Shown here: positions 1 to 8,573 of the stretch, in pieces
Layout of the letters: the number at the start of each line of letters is the position of its first letter
Position numbering within the stretch: the first letter of the stretch is position 1
Assembly (NCBI GenBank): GCA_013791905.1
Contig: VMSX01000009.1
Location: forward strand, 124,001-188,000
Direction of reading: 5' to 3'
DNA length: 64,000 bases
From: Rhodocyclaceae bacterium
GTDB taxonomy: Bacteria > Pseudomonadota > Gammaproteobacteria > Burkholderiales > Rhodocyclaceae
Translations under genes and position numbers: made by a program
Notes under the pieces: generated by a model
The model's database searches: none
Told to the model about the DNA's origin: nothing
Seen by the model: only the letters and a program-made list of their open reading frames with translations

Positions 1-37
1 CATGGCGCATTGATTAAACCAAGGCACTGATACACCA

Positions 38-685
38 ATGGACTACCTAATCCTTCCCGTCACACCCCTTGTTCAAAACTGCACGATTCTCTGGGATCCG
101 GCTACCCGCCAAGCGGCTGTCGTCGACCCCGGCGGGGATGTCGATGCAATTCTCGATGCCATCAAAGCAAACAATCTCAAGGTTGAAAAATTGCTGCTGA
201 CGCATGGCCATATCGACCATGTAGGCGGCACGGCGGCACTCGCCGCACGCCTCGGCGCGCCGGCGGCGTGCGTTGAAGGGCCGCAGCGGGAAGATGCTTT
301 CTGGCTGGAGCAATTGACCGAGCAGTGCCGCATGTTCGGTTTCCCCCCCACGCCGACGCTGACGCCCGACCGCTGGCTGGAAGACGGCGACACGGTGACG
401 GTTGGCGGCCTCACGCTCGACGTGTTGCACACTCCCGGCCACACTCCCGGCCACATCTGTTTCATTCACAAGCCCTCGAAGCTCGCCATCGTTGGCGACG
501 TGCTGTTCGCCGGTTCGATCGGCCGCACGGACTTTCCGCTGGGCAATCCCACTGCTCTGATTCGCTCCATTCGCGAAAAACTCTTTCCGCTCGGGGACGA
601 CTTTGTCTTCATTCCCGGCCATGGTCCCACCTCCACTTTCGGCGAGGAACGGCGCAGCAATCCCTACGCAGGCGATCAGGTCTAA
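38..685 (+). CDS. MBL-fold metallo-hydrolase (glyoxalase II-like)
   Basis: A 215-residue metallo-beta-lactamase-fold hydrolase of the small YcbL/glyoxalase II-like type. The zinc-binding signature THGHIDH lies near residue 56, followed by a second histidine region (GHTPGHICF), the metal-bridging Asp in GDVLFAGSIGRTD, and the final PGHGP histidine. These cover the expected metal ligands, so a di-metal cytoplasmic thioesterase or hydrolase is likely. There is no C-terminal HAGH substrate domain, which argues against a classical glyoxalase II. No clear Shine-Dalgarno precedes the ATG, which is the first start in the frame. The true substrate cannot be read from the sequence. Confidence 0.9.
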   Translation: MDYLILPVTPLVQNCTILWDPATRQAAVVDPGGDVDAILDAIKANNLKVEKLLLTHGHIDHVGGTAALAARLGAPAACVEGPQREDAFWLEQLTEQCRMFGFPPTPTLTPDRWLEDGDTVTVGGLTLDVLHTPGHTPGHICFIHKPSKLAIVGDVLFAGSIGRTDFPLGNPTALIRSIREKLFPLGDDFVFIPGHGPTSTFGEERRSNPYAGDQV

Positions 686-699
686 ATAAACGCCCGTTC

Positions 700-836
700 C
701 AGACGCCCGCTTCCTCCCGGCCTCCCCAGCGCGGGGGAGGTGACCGTGGCTCGCTGCGCTCGTCTGTTACGGGGAGCGTTTGTTTGGGGTTGGGTGAGGA
801 TTGCGGCTGGGGGAGAAGGGGTACCTTTTAGTGCTT
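700..836 (-). repeat. Dispersed repeat element B, copy 1
   Basis: GC-rich noncoding stretch between the MBL-fold gene and the AsmA-like gene. It shares blocks with gaps near 13.3-13.7, 24.5, 27.5 and 58.9 kb: a CTCCC...GGGGGAGGTGAC hairpin, the block CTCGCTGCGCTCG, then ACGGGGAG and a GATTGCGGCTGG block. Orientation is opposite to the 24.5-kb copy. Function unknown; it may act as a REP-like structure at gene ends. Confidence 0.65.
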
Positions 837-866
837 GCATCTTTGTCCGGTATAGAATGATTCGTC

Positions 867-2936
867 ATGAAAACACCGAAACTCATTGCCATTGCCGGTG
901 GTGCCGTGCTGCTGGTTATCGTCGTCTTGATGGGCGTGTTGCTGGCCAGTTTCGATGCCGCGCGTCTCAAGAGCGAACTGACGGCCGCAGTGCAGGAGCA
1001 GACCGGCCGCAAACTGAAGATTGACGGCGATCTGTCACTGAGTTTCTGGCCCAATGTCGGCGTGAAAATCGGCCGCACGACGCTGTCGGAGCGGGATGGT
1101 GACGCCAGTTTCGCCTCACTCAACAGCGCGCGTGTTTCAGTTGCGGTGCTGCCCCTGCTGTCGAAACAGGTGGTGGCCAAAACAGTAGAGATCAGCGGAC
1201 TTGATGTCACTGTGATCAAGCGGCGGGACGGCACCCACAATATCGATGATCTGATGATCGGCAAACCGCCGGGCAAGAAAGTCGGCGTGACCGAAGGACA
1301 TCCCCGTGGGACTGGCGAGACGGCGCAATCCGCCACGCCGCTGGTTGTTGCCATTGCTGGCATTAATATTTCCGACGCTGCGCTGACCTGGCGTGATGAG
1401 CGCTCCGACAGTACCCTGAAGGTGGCCGATCTTGATCTGACCACGGGCAACATTGCGCTGGACACGGGCCGGCGCATGCTAAACGTTGCCGGCTTGACAC
1501 TGATTGCGCAAGGTAATGCCGACGCAGTGGGCAACGCCGAAAGTTTTGTTTTGCGGCTTGACGCCCCAAGCCTGACGCTCTCTCCGGAGCGTTCCGGCGG
1601 GCAGGCCGTGACGCTGACGGTCCGTCTCGATGGGGGCGGGGGCAGGCGCACCGTCAATGCCACACTGGAACTCACCGGCCTCGCGCTGCAAGCCGAGGCG
1701 ATCTCCGCAAATGAGCTAGCCCTCACCTTCGACGCGCATCTCGCCACCACTGCTGTGAAGGCCCGGCTTGCCGCCCCGCTATCAGTCAATCTGGCGAAGC
1801 AGGCTTTCGCCATTGAGAATCTGGCCGGCCAGTTGACCATTGTCCATCCCGATATGCCGATGAAGTCATTGAAGCTGCCACTCACGGGCAGTCTGCATGC
1901 CAATCTTACGAAAGCCACTGCCGCGCTCAGCCTGGACTCCCGGCTCGATGATTCGCCCATCGCCCTGCGGATTGATGCTGCGGATTTGGCACCTTTGTCC
2001 CTGGCATTCGATCTCGCGATCGACCAGATTAATGTCGACCGATATCTTCCAGCGCGGAAGAACACGAAGGCCGCCAGCGACAAGCTCGATTTCTCCGCGC
2101 TGCGCGGCCTTGATGTGCGTGGTACGGTCAAGGTCGGCGCGCTGCAGGCCTCACAAGTGAAGATGCAGGACGTGCGCATGCAGGTGAAGGTGGCGGACGA
2201 CCGCCTCGATATCGCGCCGCACAGCGCAAAACTCTACGGCGGCAGCCTCGTTGGCGCGCTATCGGTCGAAGCCGACGGCAATCGTGTGCATCTCAAGCAA
2301 ACCCTGACCGGTGTGCAGATCCAGCCACTGCTGAATGACCTCGCCAACACGGACCTGCTGGCCGGGCGTGGCAACATTGCGCTGGACGTCACCACCCGGG
2401 GCGGCAGCGTCGATGAAATGAAAAAGGCACTGGCCGGCACCGCGAAAATCGCCCTGAAGGATGGCGCGATCAAGGGCATCAACCTCGCCCAGCGCTTGCG
2501 TGAACTGAAGGGAAAGCTTGCTGGCCGGCAGGACACGGTCGAGCCGGCCAGCGCCGACCGGCAGACCGATTTCTCCGAACTGACAGCTTCATTTCGCATT
2601 GCCGACGGCGTCGCCCACAACAACGACTTGCGGGCCAAGTCGCCGCTGTTGCGGCTCTCCGGCGCGGGCGACATCGACATCGGCAACAATCGCATCGACT
2701 ATCTGGCGAAAGCCAGTGTGGTCGCCACCAGCCGCGGTCAAGGCGGCAGCGACCTCGCCCACCTCAAGGGGCTGGCCATCCCGGTGCACCTGCACGGACC
2801 GCTCGACAGTCCGGCCTGGAACATCGAAGTCGCCGGTCTGGCCGGCGGCGCGGTGAAGGCGCGAGTGGAGGAAACCAGGCAGCAGGCCGCAGACAAACTT
2901 AAAGGTTCGCTCAAAGGCCTGTTGCAGAACCGCTAG
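867..2936 (+). CDS. AsmA family protein
   Basis: A 689-residue protein of the AsmA family, inner-membrane-anchored proteins with a long periplasmic beta-rich domain linked to outer-membrane assembly or lipid transport. An N-terminal membrane segment lies at about residues 5-27, followed directly by the typical FDAARLKSEL stretch and a GRKLKIDGDLSLSFWPNVG segment characteristic of the AsmA N-terminal domain. The C-terminal AsmA repeat region (about 480-640) carries the LKDGAIKGINLA motif. Residues 138-153 ([16 protein letters not shown]) are encoded by a long copy of dispersed element A and have no counterpart expected in the family. The ROK gene follows after 10 bases, so the two may be cotranscribed. 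Confidence 0.9.
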   Translation: MKTPKLIAIAGGAVLLVIVVLMGVLLASFDAARLKSELTAAVQEQTGRKLKIDGDLSLSFWPNVGVKIGRTTLSERDGDASFASLNSARVSVAVLPLLSKQVVAKTVEISGLDVTVIKRRDGTHNIDDLMIGKPPGKKVGVTEGHPRGTGETAQSATPLVVAIAGINISDAALTWRDERSDSTLKVADLDLTTGNIALDTGRRMLNVAGLTLIAQGNADAVGNAESFVLRLDAPSLTLSPERSGGQAVTLTVRLDGGGGRRTVNATLELTGLALQAEAISANELALTFDAHLATTAVKARLAAPLSVNLAKQAFAIENLAGQLTIVHPDMPMKSLKLPLTGSLHANLTKATAALSLDSRLDDSPIALRIDAADLAPLSLAFDLAIDQINVDRYLPARKNTKAASDKLDFSALRGLDVRGTVKVGALQASQVKMQDVRMQVKVADDRLDIAPHSAKLYGGSLVGALSVEADGNRVHLKQTLTGVQIQPLLNDLANTDLLAGRGNIALDVTTRGGSVDEMKKALAGTAKIALKDGAIKGINLAQRLRELKGKLAGRQDTVEPASADRQTDFSELTASFRIADGVAHNNDLRAKSPLLRLSGAGDIDIGNNRIDYLAKASVVATSRGQGGSDLAHLKGLAIPVHLHGPLDSPAWNIEVAGLAGGAVKARVEETRQQAADKLKGSLKGLLQNR
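1278..1325 (+). repeat. Element A, long form, in frame in asmA-like gene
   Basis: A 48-bp copy bounded by AAAGTCGGCG and GACGGCG with an internal TCCC-CGT-GGGA hairpin. It adds 16 codons in the K-V-G frame without disturbing the host frame. Confidence 0.85.
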
Positions 2937-2946
2937 GTCAAGCAAG

Positions 2947-3879
2947 ATGCGGATCGGCATTGACCTCGGCGGCACCAAGATCGAAATTGTCGCGCTGGCC
3001 GATGACGGCGCAGAACTGCTGCGCGAGCGCGTGCCGACGCCGCGCGGCGACTATCCAGCCACCGTCGCGACGCTTGCCGCACTGGTGCAGGCGGCGGAGC
3101 GGAAAGTCGGCGCTGGTGGGACGGCGGCAACGGTGGGCATCGGCATTCCCGGTGCGGAATCGCGGGTGACGGGGCTCATCAAGAACGCCAACTCGACCTG
3201 GCTGATCGGTCAGCCCTTGCGCCGCGATCTCGCTGCCGCGCTGGGCCGCCCGGTGCAGATCGCCAACGATGCCAACTGCTTTGCCTTGTCCGAGGCGACC
3301 GATGGGGCGGCGGCGGAGGCGGCGGTAGTGTTCGGGGTGATTCTCGGCACCGGCGTCGGGGGCGGCATCGTCGTGCGCGGCGAGGCGATCGTCGGTGCCA
3401 ACGCTATCGCCGGCGAGTGGGGGCACAACCCCTTGCCCGGTGACGAGCCGTTTCGTCCCGCCTGTTACTGCGGTCGCAGCGGTTGCGTCGAGACCTTTCT
3501 CTCCGGGCCGGGGCTGGCCGCCGATCATCGCCGCGCAGTGGGCAACCACACCGCCGCCGGCCTCGCGGCAGAAGAAATTGCCGCGCGCGCCGCGGCGGGC
3601 GACCCGGCCTGCGAAGCCACCCTGCAACGCTACGAGGCGCGGTTGGCGCGCGCCCTGGCGCAGGTCATCAACATCCTCGACCCTGAGGTAATTGTGCTCG
3701 GCGGCGGTCTCTCCGCGCTCGACCGGTTGTATGATCGCGTGCCCCGGCTGTGGGGTGCGCAGGTATTTTCGGATGCGGTCGCCACGCGGCTGGTGAAAAA
3801 CCGTCACGGCGATTCATCCGGTGTACGCGGCGCCGCCTGGCTGTGGCCGCAAGCCGTGCCAGGCCCGGCAAAACAATAA
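2947..3879 (+). CDS. ROK family sugar kinase
   Basis: A 310-residue ROK-family kinase, a cytoplasmic enzyme that phosphorylates a hexose such as fructose, glucose or N-acetylglucosamine. The N-terminal phosphate loop IDLGGTK starts at residue 5. The catalytic region carries NDANCF, GTGVGGGI and EWGHNPLPG. The zinc-binding CYCGRSGC follows near residue 178, and the C-terminal LGGGL loop is present. Length is normal for the family. Residues 53-60 (KVGAGGTA) come from a short element A copy placed before the VGIGIPG strand. The substrate is not determined by the motifs. The gene sits between the AsmA-like and thioredoxin-like genes on the same strand. Confidence 0.92.
   Translation: MRIGIDLGGTKIEIVALADDGAELLRERVPTPRGDYPATVATLAALVQAAERKVGAGGTAATVGIGIPGAESRVTGLIKNANSTWLIGQPLRRDLAAALGRPVQIANDANCFALSEATDGAAAEAAVVFGVILGTGVGGGIVVRGEAIVGANAIAGEWGHNPLPGDEPFRPACYCGRSGCVETFLSGPGLAADHRRAVGNHTAAGLAAEEIAARAAAGDPACEATLQRYEARLARALAQVINILDPEVIVLGGGLSALDRLYDRVPRLWGAQVFSDAVATRLVKNRHGDSSGVRGAAWLWPQAVPGPAKQ
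3103..3126 (+). repeat. Element A, short form, in frame in ROK kinase gene
   Basis: A 24-bp copy encoding KVGAGGTA in the sense K-V-G frame, located in a surface-loop position between two conserved segments of the kinase. Confidence 0.8.
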
Positions 3880-3896
3880 TTCGGAGGAGTGTTTGT

Positions 3897-4265
3897 TTGT
3901 CTCATGTTCATTCAGGTCAACCGGCTGAAACCATCTTCGATACCGATCTGGATGGATTCGAGGCTGCCGTCATCAAAGCTTCGCTGTCCGTGCCGGTCAT
4001 CGCCGACTTCTGGGCCGAATGGTGCCCGCCCTGCGTTGCGCTGACGCCGGTGCTTGAGCGGGTTACCAGCGCGCTGGACGGCCGACTCAAGCTCGCCAAG
4101 ATCGAGGTCGATGACGGGGACAACATGAAGCTGGCCGGCCGCTACGCCCTCAAGGGTTTCCCGACGGTGCTGCTGTTCAGCGGCGGCGAAATCAAGGGCA
4201 GATTCTCCGGGGCACGGGCGGGGCATTGGGTGAAAGCGTTTCTCGCCGAGCATGGTGTCACTTGA
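3897..4265 (+). CDS. Thioredoxin family protein
   Basis: A protein of about 122 residues with a single thioredoxin domain. The active site is FWAEWCPPC, a WCxxC redox pair with Pro-Pro between the cysteines rather than the Gly-Pro of standard thioredoxin. The cis-proline loop GFPTVLLF is intact, so a disulfide oxidoreductase role in the cytoplasm is likely; no signal peptide is seen. The frame stays open further upstream, but TTG at 3897 is chosen because a strong GGAGGAG lies 7 bases before it. The stop overlaps the start of the MFS gene, which suggests translational coupling. Confidence 0.85.
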   Translation: MSHVHSGQPAETIFDTDLDGFEAAVIKASLSVPVIADFWAEWCPPCVALTPVLERVTSALDGRLKLAKIEVDDGDNMKLAGRYALKGFPTVLLFSGGEIKGRFSGARAGHWVKAFLAEHGVT

Positions 4266-5488
4266 CTACAGTTCCGTCGATTAACCTCTGGCGGCGCATC
4301 TTCGCGCCGTTTGCGGTCGGCTATTTTCTTTCGTATCTGCTGCGCAATGCCAATGCCGTCATCTCGCCGGAACTGACGCAGGATCTGGGGCTGTCGGCCG
4401 CCGACCTGGGGCTGCTGACGGCGACCTACCTGCTGGCCTTCGGCGCCTTCCAGTTGCCGCTGGGCATTTTGCTCGACCGCTATGGCCCGCGGCGCGTCGA
4501 AGCCGGGCTGTTGCTGTTCTGCGCCGCTGGTTGCGCCCTGTTTGCCGCCGGGACGACCCTGCCACAGCTCACCATGGGACGGGCCTTGATCGGTCTAGGC
4601 GTATCGGCCTGCCTGATGGCCAGTTTCAAGGCGTTTTCCTTGTGGTTTCCGCCGGAACGGCAGGCCTCGCTCAACGCTGCAATCATGGCTGCGGGCGGCC
4701 TTGGGGCGCTGGCGGCCAGCTCTCCGCTCGGCGCGCTGATGCCGCTGCTGGGCTGGCGCGGCATCTTCTTCGCCATGGCGGCACTGGCGCTGGTGGCCGC
4801 GGCACTGATCTTCGTCACTCCCGAGAAAGCCGCCACCGCTGCGCGCGAAAACCTGCATCAACAACTGGCCGGCCTGCGGGCCATTTTCGCCAGCCGTGCC
4901 TTCTGGCGCTTCGCACCGCAGACCACCATGATCGTCGGCGGCTTCATGGCCCTGCAGGGCTTGTGGGCGGTGCCCTGGCTGATGACGGTGAATGGCGCGA
5001 CACGAGATGTGGCGGCCTTCAACATGCTGCTGATGGCCGGCGCGCAGCTCACCGGCTTCCTTGCCATTGCCTTCCTGGTCACGCGGCTGGCCGGCTTGGG
5101 CTTTCCGCCGGTGCGGCTGCTGGCCCTGGGCATGGGCGGGGGGTTGCTGGCGATGCTCGGCATCGTCCTCGACATTGCGCCCAGTTGGCTGCTCTGGCCG
5201 GCGCTGGGGCTGGTGTTCTCGGTGGGCAACCTTTCCTATGCACTGTTGACCGCCGAGTTTCCGCTCACGCTGGCCGGGCGCGTCAACACTGCGCTTAATC
5301 TCGGTGCCTTCGTCGGCGCCTTCGGCATCCAATGGCTGTTCGGCGTCGCCGTCGATGGCTTTCAGGCGCTCGGCAGTGACCCGACCATGGCCTACCGCGC
5401 CAGCATGGCGGGTCTGCTTGTGCTGCAAACAACGGGCTGGGGCTGGTTCATGATCGAGAGCCGCCGCGCTGCCAGAGCCGATTCCTGA
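4262..5488 (+). CDS. MFS transporter
   Basis: A major facilitator superfamily permease of about 408 residues with the hydrophobic profile of 12 membrane helices. The loop between helices 2 and 3 carries LPLGILLDRYGPRRVE, the MFS D-R-x-G-x-R type signature near residue 70. TTG at 4262, overlapping the thioredoxin stop, is preferred over the in-frame ATG at 4226, which lies inside the previous gene. The substrate is unknown; motif and length fit sugar-phosphate or small-organic-acid porters. The mixed context gives no further clue. Confidence 0.85.
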   Translation: MTTVPSINLWRRIFAPFAVGYFLSYLLRNANAVISPELTQDLGLSAADLGLLTATYLLAFGAFQLPLGILLDRYGPRRVEAGLLLFCAAGCALFAAGTTLPQLTMGRALIGLGVSACLMASFKAFSLWFPPERQASLNAAIMAAGGLGALAASSPLGALMPLLGWRGIFFAMAALALVAAALIFVTPEKAATAARENLHQQLAGLRAIFASRAFWRFAPQTTMIVGGFMALQGLWAVPWLMTVNGATRDVAAFNMLLMAGAQLTGFLAIAFLVTRLAGLGFPPVRLLALGMGGGLLAMLGIVLDIAPSWLLWPALGLVFSVGNLSYALLTAEFPLTLAGRVNTALNLGAFVGAFGIQWLFGVAVDGFQALGSDPTMAYRASMAGLLVLQTTGWGWFMIESRRAARADS

Positions 5489-5804
5489 GCAAGGGTAGTT
5501 ACACGCCGTTAATCCGGTTGCACCACACACTCCGGTTATTCAAAATAGAGCAACTATTGAGGGTCTGGAACGGCTGCTGCGCTACTGCGCCCGTCCGGCC
5601 TTTGGCATACATAATCGGGATGAACGGGCGGGCTTTCTGAGGCTACCAGGAACCTCGGACACGAATTTCACGATTCACACGGACAGGAACGGACGCGATT
5701 TTTTGAAAAGTGGCATTGGAATTCCTATCCTTCACAATGAAACCGGTAATCAGGCATGTCGCTCACTCAACGCAAACCAGCACGCCCCGTCCTGGGCCGG
5801 GAAA
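5489..5804 (+). mobile_element. Intergenic gap with a probable transposase scar
   Basis: No intact gene lies in this 316-bp gap. Around 5550-5610 the + strand reads EGLERLLRYCARPAFG. That matches the conserved ERLLRYCARP-type block of Y2 (IS91-like) transposases as I know them, but it is followed by unrelated sequence. I read it as a small relic of a rolling-circle element. It may belong with the larger relic at 8340-8522. Confidence 0.45.
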
Positions 5805-8024
5805 CTAAGCGCGAACTTCCTGGGGCGCAGTGTCGAGTGCATTGATGGCGCCATCCAGTGCCCGTTCGAAAATCGAAGTATCACTGGTAACGATACGGGC
5901 GGTATCTGTCTGCAAGCGATGTGCCAATGCCTCGGCTGTGATAGAGATGGCGCAGTTGGCGGCGTGATTGCTGAACAGAAAATATGCGCGACTGGGACTG
6001 ACCCAAGTCAGGCGTTCGCGTCTGCTTTCACCATCGTCATCGACAAACTCGATCCAATCACCGCGCACCAGATTATTGACACGACGCACGCCGCTACCCC
6101 GTGCGCTGTTCTCGGCCGGCGCTGCCGTTTCAGGGAATGACACTTCTTCAAGATGAAAGCCGTGATCCTCAGAATGGGTGACCAGCAGCGTGGGCACCGG
6201 GGCTGTCACTTTGGGTACAACAGGTACCGGTGCCGGGCTGAGCGCGCGCTTGTCACCACGCAGTACGGCCAGGTGCAACTCGACCAGCGCGTCCATGAAC
6301 AGGCAGCGTGTATCCATGGCAGTGCCGACCAGGTCCATCCCCTGATTCAAGCCACTCAAGAGTTTGGGCAACCTGGCCGCATGGTTTCTTCGTTCTTCGG
6401 CGTCTTTCTTCGGAGCAACGCTCCAGACAAGCTCCGCCGCAATGCGTTCAGCATCATGATACTCGGCACCATCGGCACCTGATCTGAGGGCATGGTTCTG
6501 CAGTACCTCACGCCACTGGTCGAGCAAAAACTGTTCGATCGTGGCGGGTAAAGGGTTGGCGAGCAATGGTGCAAGCGAAAGATTGACGGTTTGCCGGGCA
6601 ATGGCTTGCCGCTCGCGCTGCAAGAGTAACTCTTCTTCCTTGCGCTGCACGATTGCAGCGACGACGCGACTGGCTTCGGCCTCCATCGCCTCGTGCGCGG
6701 AGACGAAAGCAGCCAGTTCGGTGATTGCGATACCAAAGATATCGGCATTTTGATCAAAGGTGCCCTGAATGCGCTCGACGAGTTGCAATAACTCGACGTA
6801 AAACGGATCGTCCTCATTGACGGTTTTTCCCCAGCGGATGGAAATGCCGGAAATGCTATCGAGAAAGCGGCGCGCCGGATGACTGCGTTCGGTAAAGAAC
6901 TGCTGATCAAGCATCGCCAACTTGAGCACCGGAATCTGCAAGCGGCTAACCAGGCCCTTGACGGCATTCGGAACCCTTTCGTCGTCAAAGATCAGATCGA
7001 AGAGCATCATGACGATGTCCAGCGTGATGGTCTCAAGGGGCTTTATCTGGCGCGCGGCGTCACTGTCCCGGGCAATACGCACGAGGTTGGTCAACTCGCC
7101 CGGCGGACCCGCTGGAACGGTCTGGAGCGCTTGCAGCGACTCGAGCAAGGCGGCACTCACGGCCACCATATCGTCGGGCGACAGGATTTCCCCGCCACCA
7201 CTGCCGCCACCCGCCTTGCCAGCGGAACCACTTCCCGTATTGCCGGCGTCCGTCATCCGGCTGGTGACAGGGTTGCCACCCCCCACTGCGGTGGAGCGCG
7301 CCTGTGCCAGACGCTGCAGCGTACCTAGGATATTGGCGGGATCAGACGCGACTGCCTTGCCGCCATGTGCCGCTACGGGACGATAGTTGCGCTTCAACTG
7401 GGGCAAAATGCCCGCGTCGATCAGGCGCTCGTTGACCGCGCGGTACAGTTGCGGCAATTCCGCATGAAGATGAGGTTCAATCTGGCGCAGCAGCAATGTA
7501 TGCCTATCTTGATCGGCATACATTGCTGCGCAACCGGCCCAGACAGCTGCGCACACTGCTGACGGGCCAAGTTGATTGCCCCACGCGTCGTGCTCCTCAA
7601 GCCCGAGTAGATGAGCAATGCGCAGGTCAAAAGCGTAAGTTTCTTCGCTGCACGCCTCGTTGATACGCCCGGCGAACTCGCGGCGGACGATTTGTTCAGT
7701 TATTTCATCGTCGCTGACCAACTGCATTTGCGAAAAATGAGGTTCTATGAACTCTTCAGTGGCAAGCAGGCTGGTCGCCTGCAGTTGCCGACCGAGTTCG
7801 TCGCGAAATGCTGCCGCCAGCTTCTCCCAGTCCTGTTGCACATCCGTGCGCATGTGCAGATATTTCCTTTGCTCGGTACTGTCCCGGGTCGAATTGATCA
7901 AGGAGAGCAATTCCTCGGCAATCAGCGGGCCAAGCTCATCGAACAACGCGCCCAGGTCGTGCTCCAGAAAATCGCGACCTTCGCGCAGTAGTCTTTGGGA
8001 GATATGCGGGTCGATATCAGTCAA
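5805..8024 (-). CDS. DUF1631 family protein
   Basis: A 739-residue cytoplasmic protein that I recognise as the DUF1631 family of beta- and gammaproteobacteria, whose function is unknown. The N-terminal part is acidic and helical, and a Gly/Ser-rich linker (GSGSAGKAGGGSGGG) lies near residue 270. A charged helical segment around 460-500 may form a coiled coil. The C-terminal RGDWIEFVDDDGESRRERL...SRAYFLFSNH segment resembles the PilZ-like end of the family. The start is TTG at 8024, with no clear ribosome-binding site. A 15-bp perfect inverted repeat lies inside the gene, and a 17-bp tandem repeat touches its start. Confidence 0.8.
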   Translation of the reverse strand: MTDIDPHISQRLLREGRDFLEHDLGALFDELGPLIAEELLSLINSTRDSTEQRKYLHMRTDVQQDWEKLAAAFRDELGRQLQATSLLATEEFIEPHFSQMQLVSDDEITEQIVRREFAGRINEACSEETYAFDLRIAHLLGLEEHDAWGNQLGPSAVCAAVWAGCAAMYADQDRHTLLLRQIEPHLHAELPQLYRAVNERLIDAGILPQLKRNYRPVAAHGGKAVASDPANILGTLQRLAQARSTAVGGGNPVTSRMTDAGNTGSGSAGKAGGGSGGGEILSPDDMVAVSAALLESLQALQTVPAGPPGELTNLVRIARDSDAARQIKPLETITLDIVMMLFDLIFDDERVPNAVKGLVSRLQIPVLKLAMLDQQFFTERSHPARRFLDSISGISIRWGKTVNEDDPFYVELLQLVERIQGTFDQNADIFGIAITELAAFVSAHEAMEAEASRVVAAIVQRKEEELLLQRERQAIARQTVNLSLAPLLANPLPATIEQFLLDQWREVLQNHALRSGADGAEYHDAERIAAELVWSVAPKKDAEERRNHAARLPKLLSGLNQGMDLVGTAMDTRCLFMDALVELHLAVLRGDKRALSPAPVPVVPKVTAPVPTLLVTHSEDHGFHLEEVSFPETAAPAENSARGSGVRRVNNLVRGDWIEFVDDDGESRRERLTWVSPSRAYFLFSNHAANCAISITAEALAHRLQTDTARIVTSDTSIFERALDGAINALDTAPQEVRA
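7490..7529. repeat. Perfect inverted repeat inside the DUF1631 gene
   Basis: The arms GCAGCAATGTATGCC (7490-7504) and its exact reverse complement (7515-7529) flank a 10-base spacer. The arms encode CAAMYADQDRHTLLLRQ-type residues, so the structure is embedded in coding sequence. Confidence 0.85.
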
Positions 8025-8058
8025 GGTATGTTGTGCGACAGGGTATGTTGTGCGACAG
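8025..8058. repeat. 17-bp tandem direct repeat upstream of DUF1631 start
   Basis: Two exact adjacent copies of GGTATGTTGTGCGACAG lie immediately before the TTG start of the minus-strand gene, in its 5' leader. This may be a slippage duplication or a paired regulator site. Confidence 0.8.
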
Positions 8059-8156
8059 GGCTACAGGGGGCTGACGGTTAATTTTCACATAAAAAAGTGC
8101 TTACTTTTACTGTTTCGGGCCAGGAGGCGTTAACTTGAACAAGCTTTGCCACAAAT

Positions 8157-8340
8157 TCAGAAGTGCAGCGGCCGCTTGTCGACTGCCAATGCCGCTTCAT
8201 GCATGACCTCCGACAGGGTCGGATGGGCATGGCAGATGCGGGCGATGTCTTCTGACATGGCGCCGAATTCCATCGCCACCACCGCCTCGGAGATCAATTC
8301 AGAGGCGTTGGCGCCGATGATGTGCACACCAAGGATGTAA
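8157..8340 (-). pseudogene. lpd: Dihydrolipoamide dehydrogenase, C-terminal remnant
   Basis: The minus strand reads [18 protein letters not shown], then [20 protein letters not shown], then [20 protein letters not shown] and a stop. This is the conserved C-terminal dimerisation end of dihydrolipoamide dehydrogenase, including the catalytic HPT(L)SE region (H-A-H-P-T). Only about 60 codons remain; FAD- and NAD-binding domains are absent. Homology stops just upstream of ILGVHIIG near 8338, exactly where the opposite strand begins to read as an IS91-like transposase. The gene was therefore probably cut by that insertion or a linked deletion, and the fragment cannot make an active enzyme. Confidence 0.85.
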
Positions 8341-8522
8341 TTGATCCCGAGCATCTGGTCTATGAGAGCGTGAAGCCGGGGCCAGGTGGTAGCGTCAGCC
8401 TGATGCTGACGCCGATGCAATTGCTCGATCGGCTGGCGGCGCTGATTTCACCGCCGCGGCTTCTCCGCCAGCGGGTGTACCAGCAACCGCCGCCGTCCCC
8501 ATCAACGCGGCGGTCCGGCTGA
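8340..8522 (+). mobile_element. IS91-like (Y2) transposase C-terminal remnant
   Basis: From about 8340 the + strand reads [20 protein letters not shown] followed by [20 protein letters not shown] recognise this as the C-terminal end of Y2/IS91-type transposases. After 8465 the match continues in another frame (GVPATAAVPINAAVRLTPS), so a frameshift is present. The catalytic HUH and tyrosine region is missing. The remnant abuts the truncated lpd gene on one side and an element A copy on the other. Confidence 0.65.
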
Positions 8523-8573
8523 CGCCGTCCCGCCAGTCCCGAAAAAGGGATTTCCTTCGGTCACGCCGACTTT
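8523..8573 (-). repeat. Element A, long 51-bp form, at the priA stop codon
   Basis: A minus-strand copy whose first bases overlap the priA stop, which reads TGAAAGTCGGCG. The internal hairpin has the larger loop TCCC...TTTTTC...GGGA. Its right end meets the IS91-like remnant. Confidence 0.85.

Noticed and set aside
2540-2560. GCCAGCGCCGAC in the asmA-like gene as element A
   Set aside because: The flanks do not match the consensus; it is ordinary GC-rich coding sequence.
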